From the NCBI GenBank assembly GCA_046530935.1, contig JBHEQW010000085.1:1-19722 (forward strand): 19,722 nt of DNA. Reading direction: 5' to 3'. The position numbers and the translations under genes are program-made. Below, piece by piece: positions 1 to 8,714 of this stretch (position 1 is the stretch's first letter; the number at the start of each line of letters is the position of its first letter). Source of the DNA: Arsenophonus sp046530935 (GTDB taxonomy: Bacteria > Pseudomonadota > Gammaproteobacteria > Enterobacterales > Enterobacteriaceae). The notes beneath the pieces are model-generated. The model was not told the DNA's origin and did not search any database. It was given only the letters and a program-made list of their open reading frames with translations.

Positions 1-102
1 TATCATCTCTATGATGTTAATATTATTTATGAAATTAATCAGTAGGATACTGCTAGTTTTTTTGAAACTACATACAATATACCAAAAATAAACATAACTC
101 TC
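1..102 (-). mobile_element. Terminal fragment of an IS256-family element (upstream end)
   Basis: The first 102 bases match the non-coding end that lies upstream of the transposase start in the three fuller copies of this window (about 7576-7676, 12022-12118, 17674-17764). Shared blocks are the run reading 'gaaattaatcagtaggata' and the tip 'ccaaaaataaacataactc'. The window edge falls almost exactly where the transposase start codon would be, so the transposase itself should lie outside the window to the left. Orientation is the same as in the other copies, with transposase transcribed leftward. The element end is placed at about 102 from the ATAACTC tip shared with the other copies. Confidence 0.7.
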
Positions 103-329
103 GAAAACTAAGTAAACAGTAAAATAACAATTATAAATAATAAACGAGAAAATATATTACGTTTGAAAAAATGCAATTTTTTATATTCTTTAAATTTTAA
201 AAATTATTTTTAATCAAGAAAATGAGTTAACATTAATTTTGCTGCCAATATTTCTCTCTCTAGTAAAGTATTGATCAATATTAATTGCTGTTATTTAAAA
301 AACACGTTAAATTAATTCTAGTAATATAT
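103..329. other. AT-rich intergenic stretch upstream of feo
   Basis: No open frame or recognisable remnant was found on either strand. Apart from the FNR-like site at 271-284 it holds only AT-rich sequence. Confidence 0.5.
271..284 (+). promoter_or_regulatory. FNR-like site upstream of feoA
   Basis: TTGATCAATATTAA matches 9 of the 10 defined positions of the FNR consensus TTGAT-N4-ATCAA. Its centre is roughly 90 bases upstream of the likely feo transcription start. FNR is known to activate feo in enterobacteria under low oxygen. A match in AT-rich DNA can arise by chance, so this is suggestive only. Confidence 0.4.
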
Positions 330-348
330 GATGATGATTATCATTATT
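330..348 (+). promoter_or_regulatory. Fur box upstream of feoA
   Basis: GATGATGATTATCATTATT matches 16 of 19 positions of the classical Fur consensus GATAATGATAATCATTATC. It overlaps the candidate -35 element (TTATCA, 338-343) of the promoter just upstream of feoA. Iron-loaded Fur would be expected to repress feoAB here, as in other enterobacteria. The location directly upstream of an iron transport operon makes chance similarity unlikely. Confidence 0.75.
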
Positions 349-365
349 AATCTGAGAATGATAAT
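338..365 (+). promoter_or_regulatory. Candidate feo promoter
   Basis: A TTATCA -35 (338-343) and a GATAAT -10 (360-365) are separated by 16 bases. Both lie inside the two Fur-like sites, which fits repression by occlusion. The -10 matches 5 of 6 and the -35 matches 4 of 6 consensus bases. Confidence 0.4.
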
Positions 366-372
366 ATTTCTT
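354..372 (+). promoter_or_regulatory. Second, weaker Fur-like site
   Basis: GAGAATGATAATATTTCTT matches about 14 of 19 positions of the Fur consensus. It lies 5 bases downstream of the first box and covers the candidate -10 element. Tandem Fur boxes are common at iron-uptake promoters. Confidence 0.5.
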
Positions 373-445
373 ATTAATTTTACTATTCATCTGGTACGTA
401 TTTTTGGTATCTTAATTTTTTTTTAGCTCTATAGTAGAAGTGTTT

Positions 446-673
446 ATGTCAATTCTTCCTAATCATCGATATAAAATTGTTGGATTTTCAGCAGAAATAA
501 ATTTAGCTTACCGTCAAAAATTACTTTCTTTAGGGATGTTACCTGGATCTTTTTTTAATGTTATTCGTATAGCGCCGTTTGGTGATCCTATTCAGATCGA
601 AACTCGCCATATAAATTTAATTTTAAGAAAAAAAGATCTTGCTTTATTAAATTTATACGATGTTAGTAACTAA
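446..673 (+). CDS. feoA: Ferrous iron transport protein A
   Basis: A small cytosolic SH3-like protein that works with FeoB in ferrous iron uptake. The 75-residue product reads like enterobacterial FeoA along its length: an early YKIVGFSAEI segment, then YRQKLLSLGMLPG, FNVIRIAPFGDPI and LRKKDLALL. The ATG at 446 is preferred over the in-frame GTG at 440, because the GTG overlaps the ribosome-binding GAAG (437-440), while ATG 446 sits 5 bases after it and gives the usual family length of 75 residues. It lies upstream of feoB with 65 bases between them, on the same strand, behind Fur-like sites. No disrupted residues or frameshifts are visible. Identification is secure. Confidence 0.95.
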   Translation: MSILPNHRYKIVGFSAEINLAYRQKLLSLGMLPGSFFNVIRIAPFGDPIQIETRHINLILRKKDLALLNLYDVSN

Positions 674-738
674 ATGCTATAAAATGTTTTTATTATTACT
701 AATAGCCTATTCCTTATTATTTATTTGATACGAAGACT

Positions 739-3036
739 ATGAAATCATTAACTATTGGCCTTGTTGGCAACCCTAACGCCGGTAAAACGACACTCTTTAA
801 TCAATTAACAGGTGCACGCCAACGTGTTGGGAATTGGGCTGGTGTCACTGTTGAGCAAAAGGTTGGTCGCTTTGTAACCTCGAAGTATAATATTGAATTA
901 GTTGATCTGCCTGGTACCTATTCATTGACCACTATTTCAGAAGAGACATCAATTGATGAGCAAATTGCCTGTCATTTCATTCTGAATGGCGAAGCAGATA
1001 TCTTAATCAATGTTATTGATGCTGCTAATCTCGAACGTAACCTTTATCTGACATTACAAGTTATTGAATTGTCTATACCTTCTATTATTGCACTTAATAT
1101 GTTAGATATTACCGAAAACAAAAATATTTATATTAATATTGATGAACTTCAAACACGCCTAGGTTGCCCGGTTATTCCTATAGTCTCAACTAGCGCAAAA
1201 GGTATTAGTAAATTAAAACAAGCGATTGATGAACACAGCAATAATCTTATTTCAAGTATCATCAATTATCCAGACATTTTGCTCACTGAAATAAAAAATT
1301 TAACTCAAATTATCGACAATAAAAAATTTAATTATCAAGAGCGCCGTTGGCTAGCACTACAAATGTTAGAGGGGGATATATATACCATTGAACGTACAGC
1401 TATTCCTATTAATAAATTAGATAAAATTAAAGCTAATTTACAATCTCAACAACAAGAAGAGCCTGAACTTATCATCGCTAATGCACGATATCAAATTATT
1501 GCAACCATTTGCGAGGTAGTCATTAATACTAAAACAGCAAAACTAAATAATTTAACACAATTTCTTGATAACATACTACTTAATCGCTGGTTTGGTATAC
1601 CTATATTTCTTTTTATCATGTATTTAATGTTCATACTTGCTATAAATATTGGTGGTGCATTACAACCTCTCTTTGAAGGTAGCTCAGAAGCTATTTTCAT
1701 CCATGGAATTCAATGGGTTGGCTATACTTTTAACTGGCTAGAATGGTTAACGGTTTTTCTTGCTCAAGGAGTAGGTGGTGGTATTAATACTGTATTCCCA
1801 TTAGTTCCACAAATTGCTTTAATGTATTTATTCCTTTCTGTATTGGAAGATTCAGGTTATATGGCACGTGCAGCATTTGTCATGGATAAACTGATGCAAG
1901 CACTAGGTTTGCCTGGCAAATCTTTTGTTCCTTTAATTGTTGGTTTTGGCTGTAATGTGCCTGCTATTATGGGAGCGCGGACATTAGATACCCCTCGTGA
2001 ACGATTAATTACTGTTTTAATGGCGCCTTTTATGTCTTGTGGTGCAAGACTAGCTATCTTTGCTGTATTTGCAGCCGCTTTTTTTGGAAAAAATAGCGCA
2101 AGTATTATTTTTTCTCTTTATTTATTAGGTATAATAATTGCTATTCTAACCGGGTTATTATTGAAATACACTATTGCACGTGGCTCATCCTCTCCATTCA
2201 TCATGGAGTTACCGATTTACCATGTACCACATTTAAAAACATTACTATTACAGACTTGGCAAAGATTGAAAGGTTTTGTATTAAGAGCTGGAAAAGTTAT
2301 TATTATTGCTAGTATGATTATTGGGGCACTTAATAGTTTTTCTTTGTCTGGTAAAGTTGTTGATAATATTAATTACTCAGCATTAGCATCAGTAAGTAAA
2401 ACAATTACCCCGTTATTGAAACCTATCGGTATTAATGATAATAATTGGGAAGCAACAGTTGGACTTATTACTGGGGCATTAGCTAAAGAAATAGTTATTG
2501 GCACACTAAATACTCTGTATACAGCTAAAAATATTACTCAAGCACCTTTTAATTCCGATCAATTTAATTTGATAGATGAATTAGAGGATGCAATTAATGA
2601 AACCTTGCATAACTTAAAAGAGATATTCAGTTTATCTGTTTTATCTAATCCAATTGAAGCTAGTAAAGGTGATTGTAATATGGATAGCGGCAAAATGGGC
2701 GCCATGGCGGAACGATTTGGATCGAATGTATCAGCCTATAGCTATCTAATCTTTGTTCTACTTTATGTTCCTTGCATTTCTGTATTAGGTGCTATTGCAC
2801 GTGAAAGTAATAGAAATTGGATGATATTTTCTATTCTATGGGGTTTTAATGTTGCTTATTCGGTTTCTGCTTTATTTTATCAAATAGCCACTTTCTCACA
2901 ACATTCAGAATATAGCGCATGTGTTATTGGGATGATCGTCGTGTTTAATCTACTGGTAATTATATTGTTACGCCATTCAGGTAACCGCATAACACTAAAA
3001 CTTCATCATAACATTCATAAGTGTAACCACAGCTAA
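739..3036 (+). CDS. feoB: Ferrous iron transporter FeoB
   Basis: Inner-membrane Fe(II) transporter with an N-terminal GTPase domain. The 765-residue length is close to the E. coli protein (773). Visible G-domain motifs are G1 GNPNAGKT at residues 10-17, G2 GVT at 35-37, G3 DLPG at 56-59, G4 NMLD at 120-123 and a G5-like STSA at 151-154. A helical linker follows, and the membrane region starts near residue 285. It contains the conserved SGYMARAAFVMD, GFGCNVPAIMGAR and PFMSCGARL blocks that carry the gating and metal-binding residues. A C-terminal membrane part with YVPC follows. The frame is intact over 2.3 kb in otherwise eroded DNA, which argues for purifying selection. GAAG just before the ATG serves as ribosome-binding site. 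It is the middle gene of the feoABC operon. Confidence 0.97.
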   Translation: MKSLTIGLVGNPNAGKTTLFNQLTGARQRVGNWAGVTVEQKVGRFVTSKYNIELVDLPGTYSLTTISEETSIDEQIACHFILNGEADILINVIDAANLERNLYLTLQVIELSIPSIIALNMLDITENKNIYINIDELQTRLGCPVIPIVSTSAKGISKLKQAIDEHSNNLISSIINYPDILLTEIKNLTQIIDNKKFNYQERRWLALQMLEGDIYTIERTAIPINKLDKIKANLQSQQQEEPELIIANARYQIIATICEVVINTKTAKLNNLTQFLDNILLNRWFGIPIFLFIMYLMFILAINIGGALQPLFEGSSEAIFIHGIQWVGYTFNWLEWLTVFLAQGVGGGINTVFPLVPQIALMYLFLSVLEDSGYMARAAFVMDKLMQALGLPGKSFVPLIVGFGCNVPAIMGARTLDTPRERLITVLMAPFMSCGARLAIFAVFAAAFFGKNSASIIFSLYLLGIIIAILTGLLLKYTIARGSSSPFIMELPIYHVPHLKTLLLQTWQRLKGFVLRAGKVIIIASMIIGALNSFSLSGKVVDNINYSALASVSKTITPLLKPIGINDNNWEATVGLITGALAKEIVIGTLNTLYTAKNITQAPFNSDQFNLIDELEDAINETLHNLKEIFSLSVLSNPIEASKGDCNMDSGKMGAMAERFGSNVSAYSYLIFVLLYVPCISVLGAIARESNRNWMIFSILWGFNVAYSVSALFYQIATFSQHSEYSACVIGMIVVFNLLVIILLRHSGNRITLKLHHNIHKCNHS

Positions 3037-3045
3037 AGTTGTCCT

Positions 3046-3309
3046 ATGTCACTATAACTTAATGAAATTATTAGTTTATTGTAACTTAAAGATATGGTTT
3101 TGCTCTATCCTAGAATGGATGTTTAGCAAATTAGTTAAAAATTCTCTGTTTCATTACATATGTCCTATGATTAAAACTATTTAAGATAAATTAAATTAGC
3201 TGCCATAGGAAAATTAGAACAAATTAATCTTTAATCTTCTTTAAAAAGATTAAAAATGTAAACAATGACTAGAAATAAAAAGTGCAACTTAAAATTTTAT
3301 GAAATATAG
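3046..3309 (+). pseudogene. feoC: Decayed feoC (ferrous iron transport regulator)
   Basis: A single frame starting 9 bases after feoB carries a FeoC-like reading broken by many stops. The recognisable parts are LKDMVLLYPRMDV, then QIS, KFSVSLHMSYD and KLAAIGKLEQINL, matching the winged-helix order of enterobacterial FeoC, whose equivalent reads VRDLLALRGRMEAAQISQ. The 264-base span (about 87 codons) fits the family size of 75-90 residues. Two of the early stops, TAA before LKD and TAA after QIS, fall where E. coli FeoC has glutamine, consistent with CAA to TAA changes. In Salmonella FeoC protects FeoB from FtsH proteolysis. Its loss with feoAB retained is therefore notable. The identification rests on alignment from memory, position and length. 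Confidence 0.7.
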
Positions 3310-3740
3310 TAAGAGCAAGTACACAAATACCTACGCTGCTTCGTGGAAATTTATGATCTGAATACTAGTTTTATACTCTACGAGATTTTAATTTTTTTAT
3401 AAATTTATATAGATTTCTTGAAATAATTTTTCTATAAACTCTAAACCGAGTACATCAAGAAAACAACACGAGACTTTACCTGTTACACCTGCTTACTTAT
3501 CCAAAGTAATTTATGATCTCTTTGCTCTAAAAGGAAGAGATGACAGCCCAACTAAATTTTTTATGACAGATAAAAATAGCTATATATCAATGCGTACGAC
3601 TACTAGTTAGTTCGCAATTTTTTTTCGATACAGTATTATCCCTTCATTTAATCACGATTATCCGTTAGAGTTTAGAAAAACTTCCTTATAGAAGCCACAA
3701 GACGATTATGACTTGATATAACTGTATTGATGTGTGGAGA
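3310..3740 (+). other. Non-coding stretch between feoC and the IS91 remnant
   Basis: No intact frame and no recognisable protein signal. A short plus-strand reading near 3530-3590 (GRDDSPTKFFMTDKNSY) looks coding-like but is too short to identify. Part of this stretch is probably the left end of the IS91-family element. In E. coli yhgA follows feoC, and no trace of it could be recognised. Confidence 0.4.
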
Positions 3741-5150
3741 GTGGGAATAATGATTAAAAGTATGCTTGCTGATAAATTCATAACTTATTTATATAGATGG
3801 AACTATGGATAATCACAACTCCTGTCTAATTAAACTGCTTTGTACAATTAATGATATATGTGATAAATTTCTTGAAAAATATTATAAGAGTTTCAGCTCT
3901 CATGGACAAGTCTATCTGACTTGCAAATGTTTGCATGCGGCACTGTTTTAGATTGGTATCCTGAGTTAATTGCCTTGCTTCTTCTGAATGTTCCTTGAGC
4001 TGTTTTTTCTAGAAAAGTTGCAACTGAAAATCCTGTAGTTGATGCAACTTCAGAGCTATCGAGCAGCAGCTAGAGCAGGTTCATATTTTACCAGAGTCCA
4101 ACACTGACAATAGATTATTTTTACTATGCCCCATTTTCTTTGATATTTATTCAACAATAACTTGCCTCTACTAAATGCTACGTTTCGTACCTAGGAAGAG
4201 AGAGCATACCAGCAGCTGTATGCCTGCAGTGATACGTGAACATGGTATCGAAATTGGTATTTTATATGTTTTGCACACTTACTGCCGATAACTCAATCAA
4301 CATCTGGATCTTCATATTTCCATAATCCGTGGCGGTCTAGATATTAGACATGTTCTATATGGAGTTAGCTGTTTTTCAAAAAAGAGCGAACGAAGGAATT
4401 TAGTAAGCCGTTATTATCCCGTTACTGCAAGTCATAGCTATGACTTAATAAATCCAAGTGCTCTTTTTTGGTCTGCATAAAATACTTCGCGTCAGTGAAA
4501 AGTGTGTATCGTTACATGATGTATATAGTATGGATATTACTGGAGAAAAAAAGTTCGCTTTGCTAAAAAATGAAAATAGTGGTATCTGTGGTTATATAGC
4601 GTGAAATACATATACATTATTTTAAATCTATTCCGGGTATCTGCGTTAAAATTGTGGCATTACCAAGGACTTGGAGTGATAATCCATCATTATTATTAGC
4701 ATCAGACTAAGCAGTACAGATAGAAGATCCTAACACAGGAAGAAATAATTAGACGCTATATATTAGATATATTTTACCTAGACATGTTAAAATGATGAGT
4801 TACTATACTTTTTTGTCGAATTATAAACAAGGCATACTATTAGAGTAATGTATGTATAAAGTGCCATTGTGGAGATGATAGCTTACAAAAAAAACTGGAA
4901 AAACAAAATATTGCAGTCCTGATAAAAGAATTCTTACGCATAAATCTGTACAGAATGCATTCTGTGTGGCAAAAAACTACTTTTTATCGATGCTAATGTT
5001 GGTAAACATGCAAATGAATTCTTCTTTATAAAGAATGCATAAACTTGGAAAAACTAGGCTTATTAAGCTATACCTATGGTTTAATGTCTCTAAAGTTAGA
5101 GGATTAGGTCAAAGAACACATATTTCAATGAAATTTGAAGTTATTTAAGA
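3740..5150 (+). pseudogene. Decayed IS91-family (HUH/Y2) transposase
   Basis: The plus strand carries scattered fragments of an IS91-type rolling-circle transposase, with frameshifts and many stops. In order they are IIFTMPHFL (near 4110), VIREHGIEIGILYVLHTYCR (near 4230-4290), LNQHLDLHISIIRGGLDIRHV (4290-4350), HVKMMSYYTFLSNYKQG (near 4780-4840) and a C-terminal zinc-finger-like part near 4950. The HLDLH at 4301-4315 sits where the family has its HxHIH-type HUH metal-binding motif, followed by the characteristic RGGL. Family members insert by single-strand rolling-circle replication and lack terminal inverted repeats, so the element ends cannot be drawn from sequence. The length of about 1.4 kb fits the family. 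It is certainly non-functional. Confidence 0.75.
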
Positions 5151-5207
5151 TTATAAAATTTATTCTCTCTACTTTTTAGTAGTAGCAATCAATGGAGGAA
5201 TAGTTTT

Positions 5208-5227
5208 TTCTCTTCTATTAAAGAGAA
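5208..5227. repeat. Short hairpin after the IS91-family remnant
   Basis: TTCTCTT and AAGAGAA (7 bp) are separated by 6 bases. It lies about 60 bases beyond the end of the transposase remnant and could be part of the element's 3' end, which carries hairpins in IS91-like elements, or simply chance in AT-rich DNA. Confidence 0.35.
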
Positions 5228-5267
5228 GAGGTGATTTAATTCCTTAACCATCAAATTACTTTTTTCT

Positions 5268-5328
5268 AATTATTTAGCATGTTAAGTGATAAATTTTAAA
5301 AAATTATCACTTAACATGCTAAATAATT
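5268..5328. repeat. Perfect 25-bp inverted repeat (long hairpin)
   Basis: The arms at 5268-5292 and 5304-5328 are exact reverse complements over 25 bases, separated by 11 bases that can extend the stem by three more pairs after one mismatch. The right arm is followed by TTTT (5329-5332) and the left arm is preceded by a T-rich run, so as RNA it would resemble a terminator. The stem is, however, much longer and more AT-rich than usual intrinsic terminators. No intact gene ends within 2 kb on either side. Perfect pairing in surroundings this decayed suggests it is recent, maintained, or formed by a strand-switching event. Confidence 0.85.
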
Positions 5329-5339
5329 TTTTAATTTTA

Positions 5340-5790
5340 TTAGGAACTTCACATATTTATTTTCATAATTGCCAAAAAAAATCGATTAACGATTGATATT
5401 CTGATCAGAGTCAGAAATATAAACTCTGCATGGTCGGCATCTTTTATTAACGCAGAATACTAATTCAGTAACTATTTATCTAGAATTAGCGCTATTTTTG
5501 AGTATTAACATATCAAGGCACCATAGATGCGCAAAAAAGATTTATTTAATCTTAATTAATAAAGATTGATGTAGATCAGTTGTTCGCAAAATTTCTAAAC
5601 TTACCTTTAACACGGAAACTGAATGCTAATATATGTTCTAGGATTACTCATTTTTATAATCATATACCGCCATTAGATGTTTTTGTACACAATATTTACA
5701 ATATAAAAACGTTCTATAATTTAAATAAAAATTAGCCTGCAAATGTTGTTAAAAACCTATAATTATTTTAAGGTAATAGCTACCAAAGTA
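5340..5790. other. Gene-free AT-rich stretch
   Basis: No intact or recognisable frame was found. It contains a possible FNR-like site (TTGATGTAGATCAG, 5566-5579) with no surviving gene beside it. The remaining sequence shows no repeat or motif that I can support. Confidence 0.4.
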
Positions 5791-5883
5791 GCTTATTGTC
5801 CAAAACAGGACAAGGAAGCTAGTTTTATTAAACGGCTATGTTGAATGTTAGCAAAGGTTGTTGATACAGATTGAATCTCTTAT

Positions 5884-5917
5884 ACTGTATAAAGGATTTT
5901 ACTGTATAAAGGATTTT
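5884..5917 (+). repeat. 17-bp perfect tandem duplication
   Basis: ACTGTATAAAGGATTTT occurs twice head to tail at 5884-5900 and 5901-5917. The second IS1595-family copy has a single related unit at the corresponding place (near 12975-12990), so this is a local slippage duplication within copy 1. Confidence 0.85.
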
Positions 5918-6198
5918 TTGAATAAAAATTATCATAAAACAGCAAAAAGTTATACAGATCAAAGAGAGTATTTTCTTACTCTCTATGCCAACATAGAGCC
6001 GGATTTTATTAATTAGCTTGGTAATAATTTGTCAAATGATGTCGATTCATAACGTTGAAGCAAGTTATTTCACTTTATCCTGCTGATATTGTAGGAGTAA
6101 AAATGTCATCTGTGCTGGTTTGGGATATTCATTAGAATTATAGAGATATTCTTTGCAAGATTACTGATTCCATGAAAACATTTAATAATCTATTAGTA

Positions 6199-7676
6199 GA
6201 AGAGATTAGGAAATCTGTTGTATGGTGGTCAGTGATTGGCTACATTCTACTCTAATGTTTCGTAAATATGTTCTTCATCTTTAAATTTCACGTTGTTTAC
6301 TACAAGAAATGGGGAGTGGTGAATAGCATCTTGGTAAAGCAGACAAAAATCTTCTTATTTTAGCTTATTCCAGTTTTTCTGAGCAGACTGTATAGCAGCT
6401 TAAATAACATTGAAAAGGTTATTTTTCTTAAACTACATTTTTTGTGCGTTGTCTTAGTGGTTTTATGTCGTAATATCCAATTCAATTTAATTCATTGTTC
6501 TTATTGATGCAAAGTTGTGTACTAATAGTCTAAGTCGTAGATAATGTCAGCAGTTCTTCTTGATCTTTATCCAGCGGCTTCATCGTTGGATGATGCTGCC
6601 CTAAAAACCTTGCCAACAAAACATCAATGGCTTTATTAGCGGCATAGTGGCCTCTCTGCTAGATAGACATCCGTAGATCAGGCTTAACTTTTAGTTTCGT
6701 TCCAATTGATATGTAGAGCGCCAATACATTAGCTGTTTTATGTGCAAAACAGCGTTGGTGCTGCATGTCAGTAAATATCTTTGCGTAATTGCATTCCAAA
6801 AACCTATGGAAACTGGCTTTCTTAGCAAGCCTTGGATATACAGTTAAGCTATGCGTGCGCAATGCATTTAGAAGTTCGCTATTGTTAATTATTGACTTTT
6901 AATAAGTATCTTTGAGCACAACAATCTCCTATTTAGGCCGGTCATGCTCAGTGAAAAACCGATAATATAAGCAGTTAAAGTAGGATTGTCCTGATTGACA
7001 GGATGGTATATAGCATCAACTAAGAAATAAAGGTAATATAGCCAGTCCATAAAATCACTCGCGACAGGCACATAGCCCCAAATGTGCTTTTTAATTTATT
7101 GTTGTTTCAGTCTGCTAATTGTACTGAAGAGAGAGTATCTGCTTTTTCAGCAAGCAAGTGCCACCATAGCTTAGTGAAAATAATTGCTAGATATGCTTCT
7201 TAGCTCTACACTAGGTATACTAGTAAGTCTTTTGTGTTTTTTTACACGAGTTAAATAATGCGTGGTAATGAACTGTTGAAGTATATTCCGTTGTTAATGC
7301 GCGATCCACCATGACATTATGCATTTTAATCTCAATATCGTCAATATCAGTATGTATTACTTGGCTGTGGTTAAGTAACTGTACTGAAGACGATAGGTGT
7401 ATAACTCATCGTGGTCGGTAAAGGAGCATTCAGTATCTTATCTCAGTATGGTTTCGAGCTCAGCCTCAACGACTGGTAGCTACTATCGTCTGTATGGCAG
7501 CATTACTGATAAGTTCATGAATTGATTAGATGTAATATTTGTTTTTTTATATACCTATCTGGTAGACTTTTTCATGACATATCATTTCTCTATTGTTTAA
7601 ATCATTAACGAAATTAATTAGCAGGATACCAGAGCATCTCCGAAAGCCAATATATCAAAAATAAGTATAACTCTCT
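6199..7676 (-). mobile_element. IS256-family element, copy A, nested inside IS1595-family copy 1
   Basis: About 1.48 kb, similar in sequence and order to the copies at 10625-12118 and 16331-17764. The right tip ends ATAACTC and the left tip reads GAAGAGATTAGG, resembling the inverse of the right end. TATTAGTA (6191-6198) and TATTAGAA (7677-7684) flank it and match at 7 of 8 positions, which fits the 8-9 bp target duplication typical of the family. Exact tips are uncertain by a few bases. The flanking DNA on both sides is IS1595-family sequence. Confidence 0.75.
6247..7575 (-). pseudogene. Decayed IS256-family (Mutator-type) transposase, copy A
   Basis: Reading leftward from an ATG at 7575 (MKKSTR, then a stop), three pieces are recognisable. 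YLYFLVDAIYHPVNQDNP (near 6990-7050) corresponds to the first catalytic Asp region, usually WVDGIYFNVR. YPRLAKKASFHRFLECNYAK followed by QHQRCFAHKTANVLALY (near 6700-6840) matches the family's QRCWVHKTANVLNKLP. The C-terminal NNVKFKDEEHIYETLE ends at a stop at 6247-6249. The span of 1329 bases fits a 400-440 residue transposase. Several stops and frame changes make it inactive. Confidence 0.85.
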
Positions 7677-8489
7677 TATTAGAATAGACCTCGAGGGAAA
7701 CTACATCATAAGGATAAATAATTTTGTTATCTGCGAACTGTATGTTGGATAGGTTAACTTTACGATAGTTAGCAAAACAAACAGGCATTGATTTGAAAAC
7801 AGCGTTTAGATGGCATCACTGTTTTTTTGCTTTAGCGGTAATAGCTAATATAAATGCAGAACTGGTTATTATTGAAGTCGACTAAATATTTTTCCATGAA
7901 GGTTTTAAATGGAAGGATTATTTAAACATAAAAAAAAACTTAAAAGATGCAGGAAAACAGGAGAGAAGAGATAAAAGGAAAGAACGAAGCGATGTGCTGT
8001 CTTAATGCTGCGAGATCGTCAGTGGATCGTCATATGAGCAATGAGATTCTTAAAGAGTTTAATATAGAGTGTGTTAAGAGTTTTCTTGAGCCGATCATCG
8101 ATAAAGAATACGTTCTTTTCTAAATGTGGCTAAATAATACAAAACCTTTTCCAGTAAGTATGAAATTAGTCGTTATAGTCCAAATAAGATTGGATAATCA
8201 GAGATTATTGATAAGAAATTCCGCATTCAAAATATAAACAATTATATTAACCAATTAAAAGGATTTACTTAGTAAATTCCATGGCGTAGGCTTGTTTTAT
8301 TGACCGAATTATCTGCTATAAAAATTATTTGAACCTAGAACAATTGAAATACATACTGGGGCTACAAATTGCTCTGCAAGCAAAGTAAAAACCTTTACAA
8401 ATAAAAGCTATATGTTATTTTAACTTGATAGTTAAATGCAATGATATTGGTATAATTAATTCTCTTAACAACTAATGAGTTTGCTTAGG

Positions 8490-8705
8490 TTCGTTATATC
8501 AAATTACACCTCCTCTACCACTTGTTGCAGCAACATAAAATAAGAAAAGATTAGTAAGGTCATAGAGCTGGGTTATGTGTAAGTCAACCAGATGGAAATA
8601 AAAATATGAAGCATCGTGCAATAGTACAATATCTTTTTTCTTTACCAAACTAGTTGGCAAAGGCTGTCGTCGTAGTTTTTTTATCTATATCAGTCTAAAA
8701 AAGAC
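8490..8705 (-). pseudogene. bioH: Remnant of bioH (pimeloyl-ACP methyl ester carboxylesterase), N-terminal part
   Basis: The minus strand reads KKKDIVLLHDASYFYFHLVDL over about 8580-8645. In E. coli BioH the equivalents are VHLVLLHGWG and HFTLHLVDLPGFGRS, so the remnant matches the oxyanion-hole region and the following strand, with roughly 14 residues deleted between them. It lies divergently upstream of the gntX remnant, exactly the E. coli arrangement of bioH, gntX and nfuA. Everything after about residue 60, including the catalytic Ser region, is lost or unrecognisable, and IS1595-family sequence begins at about 8402. BioH removes the methyl ester in biotin precursor synthesis. The call depends on short motifs plus synteny. 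Confidence 0.5.
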
Positions 8706-8714
8706 ATTATTATT

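Larger units (their letters stand above)
5980..8400 (+). pseudogene. Decayed IS1595-family transposase (ISXO2-like), copy 1, interrupted
   Basis: The downstream part reads AFRWHHCFF, then VIIEVD followed by a stop and IFFHEGFKW (7820-7910), then LRDRSG (near 8004) and KFRIQNINNYINQLKGF (near 8217-8267). This is the order seen in IS1595-family transposases: TAFRWRHRF, VEVDETFF carrying a catalytic Asp, a ring-fold strand, and the FHIQNVNAY segment before a HGVATRYL-like end. The upstream part before 6199 is poorly preserved, as in copy 2. Stops and frameshifts are frequent. The coding direction is plus, opposite to the IS256-family transposase inserted in it. Confidence 0.75.
5790..8402 (+). 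mobile_element. IS1595-family element, copy 1, split by an IS256-family insertion
   Basis: The two parts, about 5790-6198 and 7677-8402, are together collinear with the uninterrupted copy at about 12895-14003. Similarity runs from the shared GCAAAGGTTGTTG near 5844 through to GCTACAAATTGCTCTGC near 8360. The 1.48 kb between the parts is an IS256-family element. The outer limits are where similarity to copy 2 fades. I could not define terminal inverted repeats. All reading frames are broken. Confidence 0.7.

Noticed and set aside
1491..1700. Minus-strand frame inside feoB
   Set aside because: It is antisense to a fully conserved transporter sequence and has no independent support.
6659..7071. 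Two minus-strand frames (6659-6862 and 6889-7071) as separate small genes
   Set aside because: Both are open fragments of the IS256-family transposase of copy A, recognised by QRCFAHKTANVL and VDAIYHPV.
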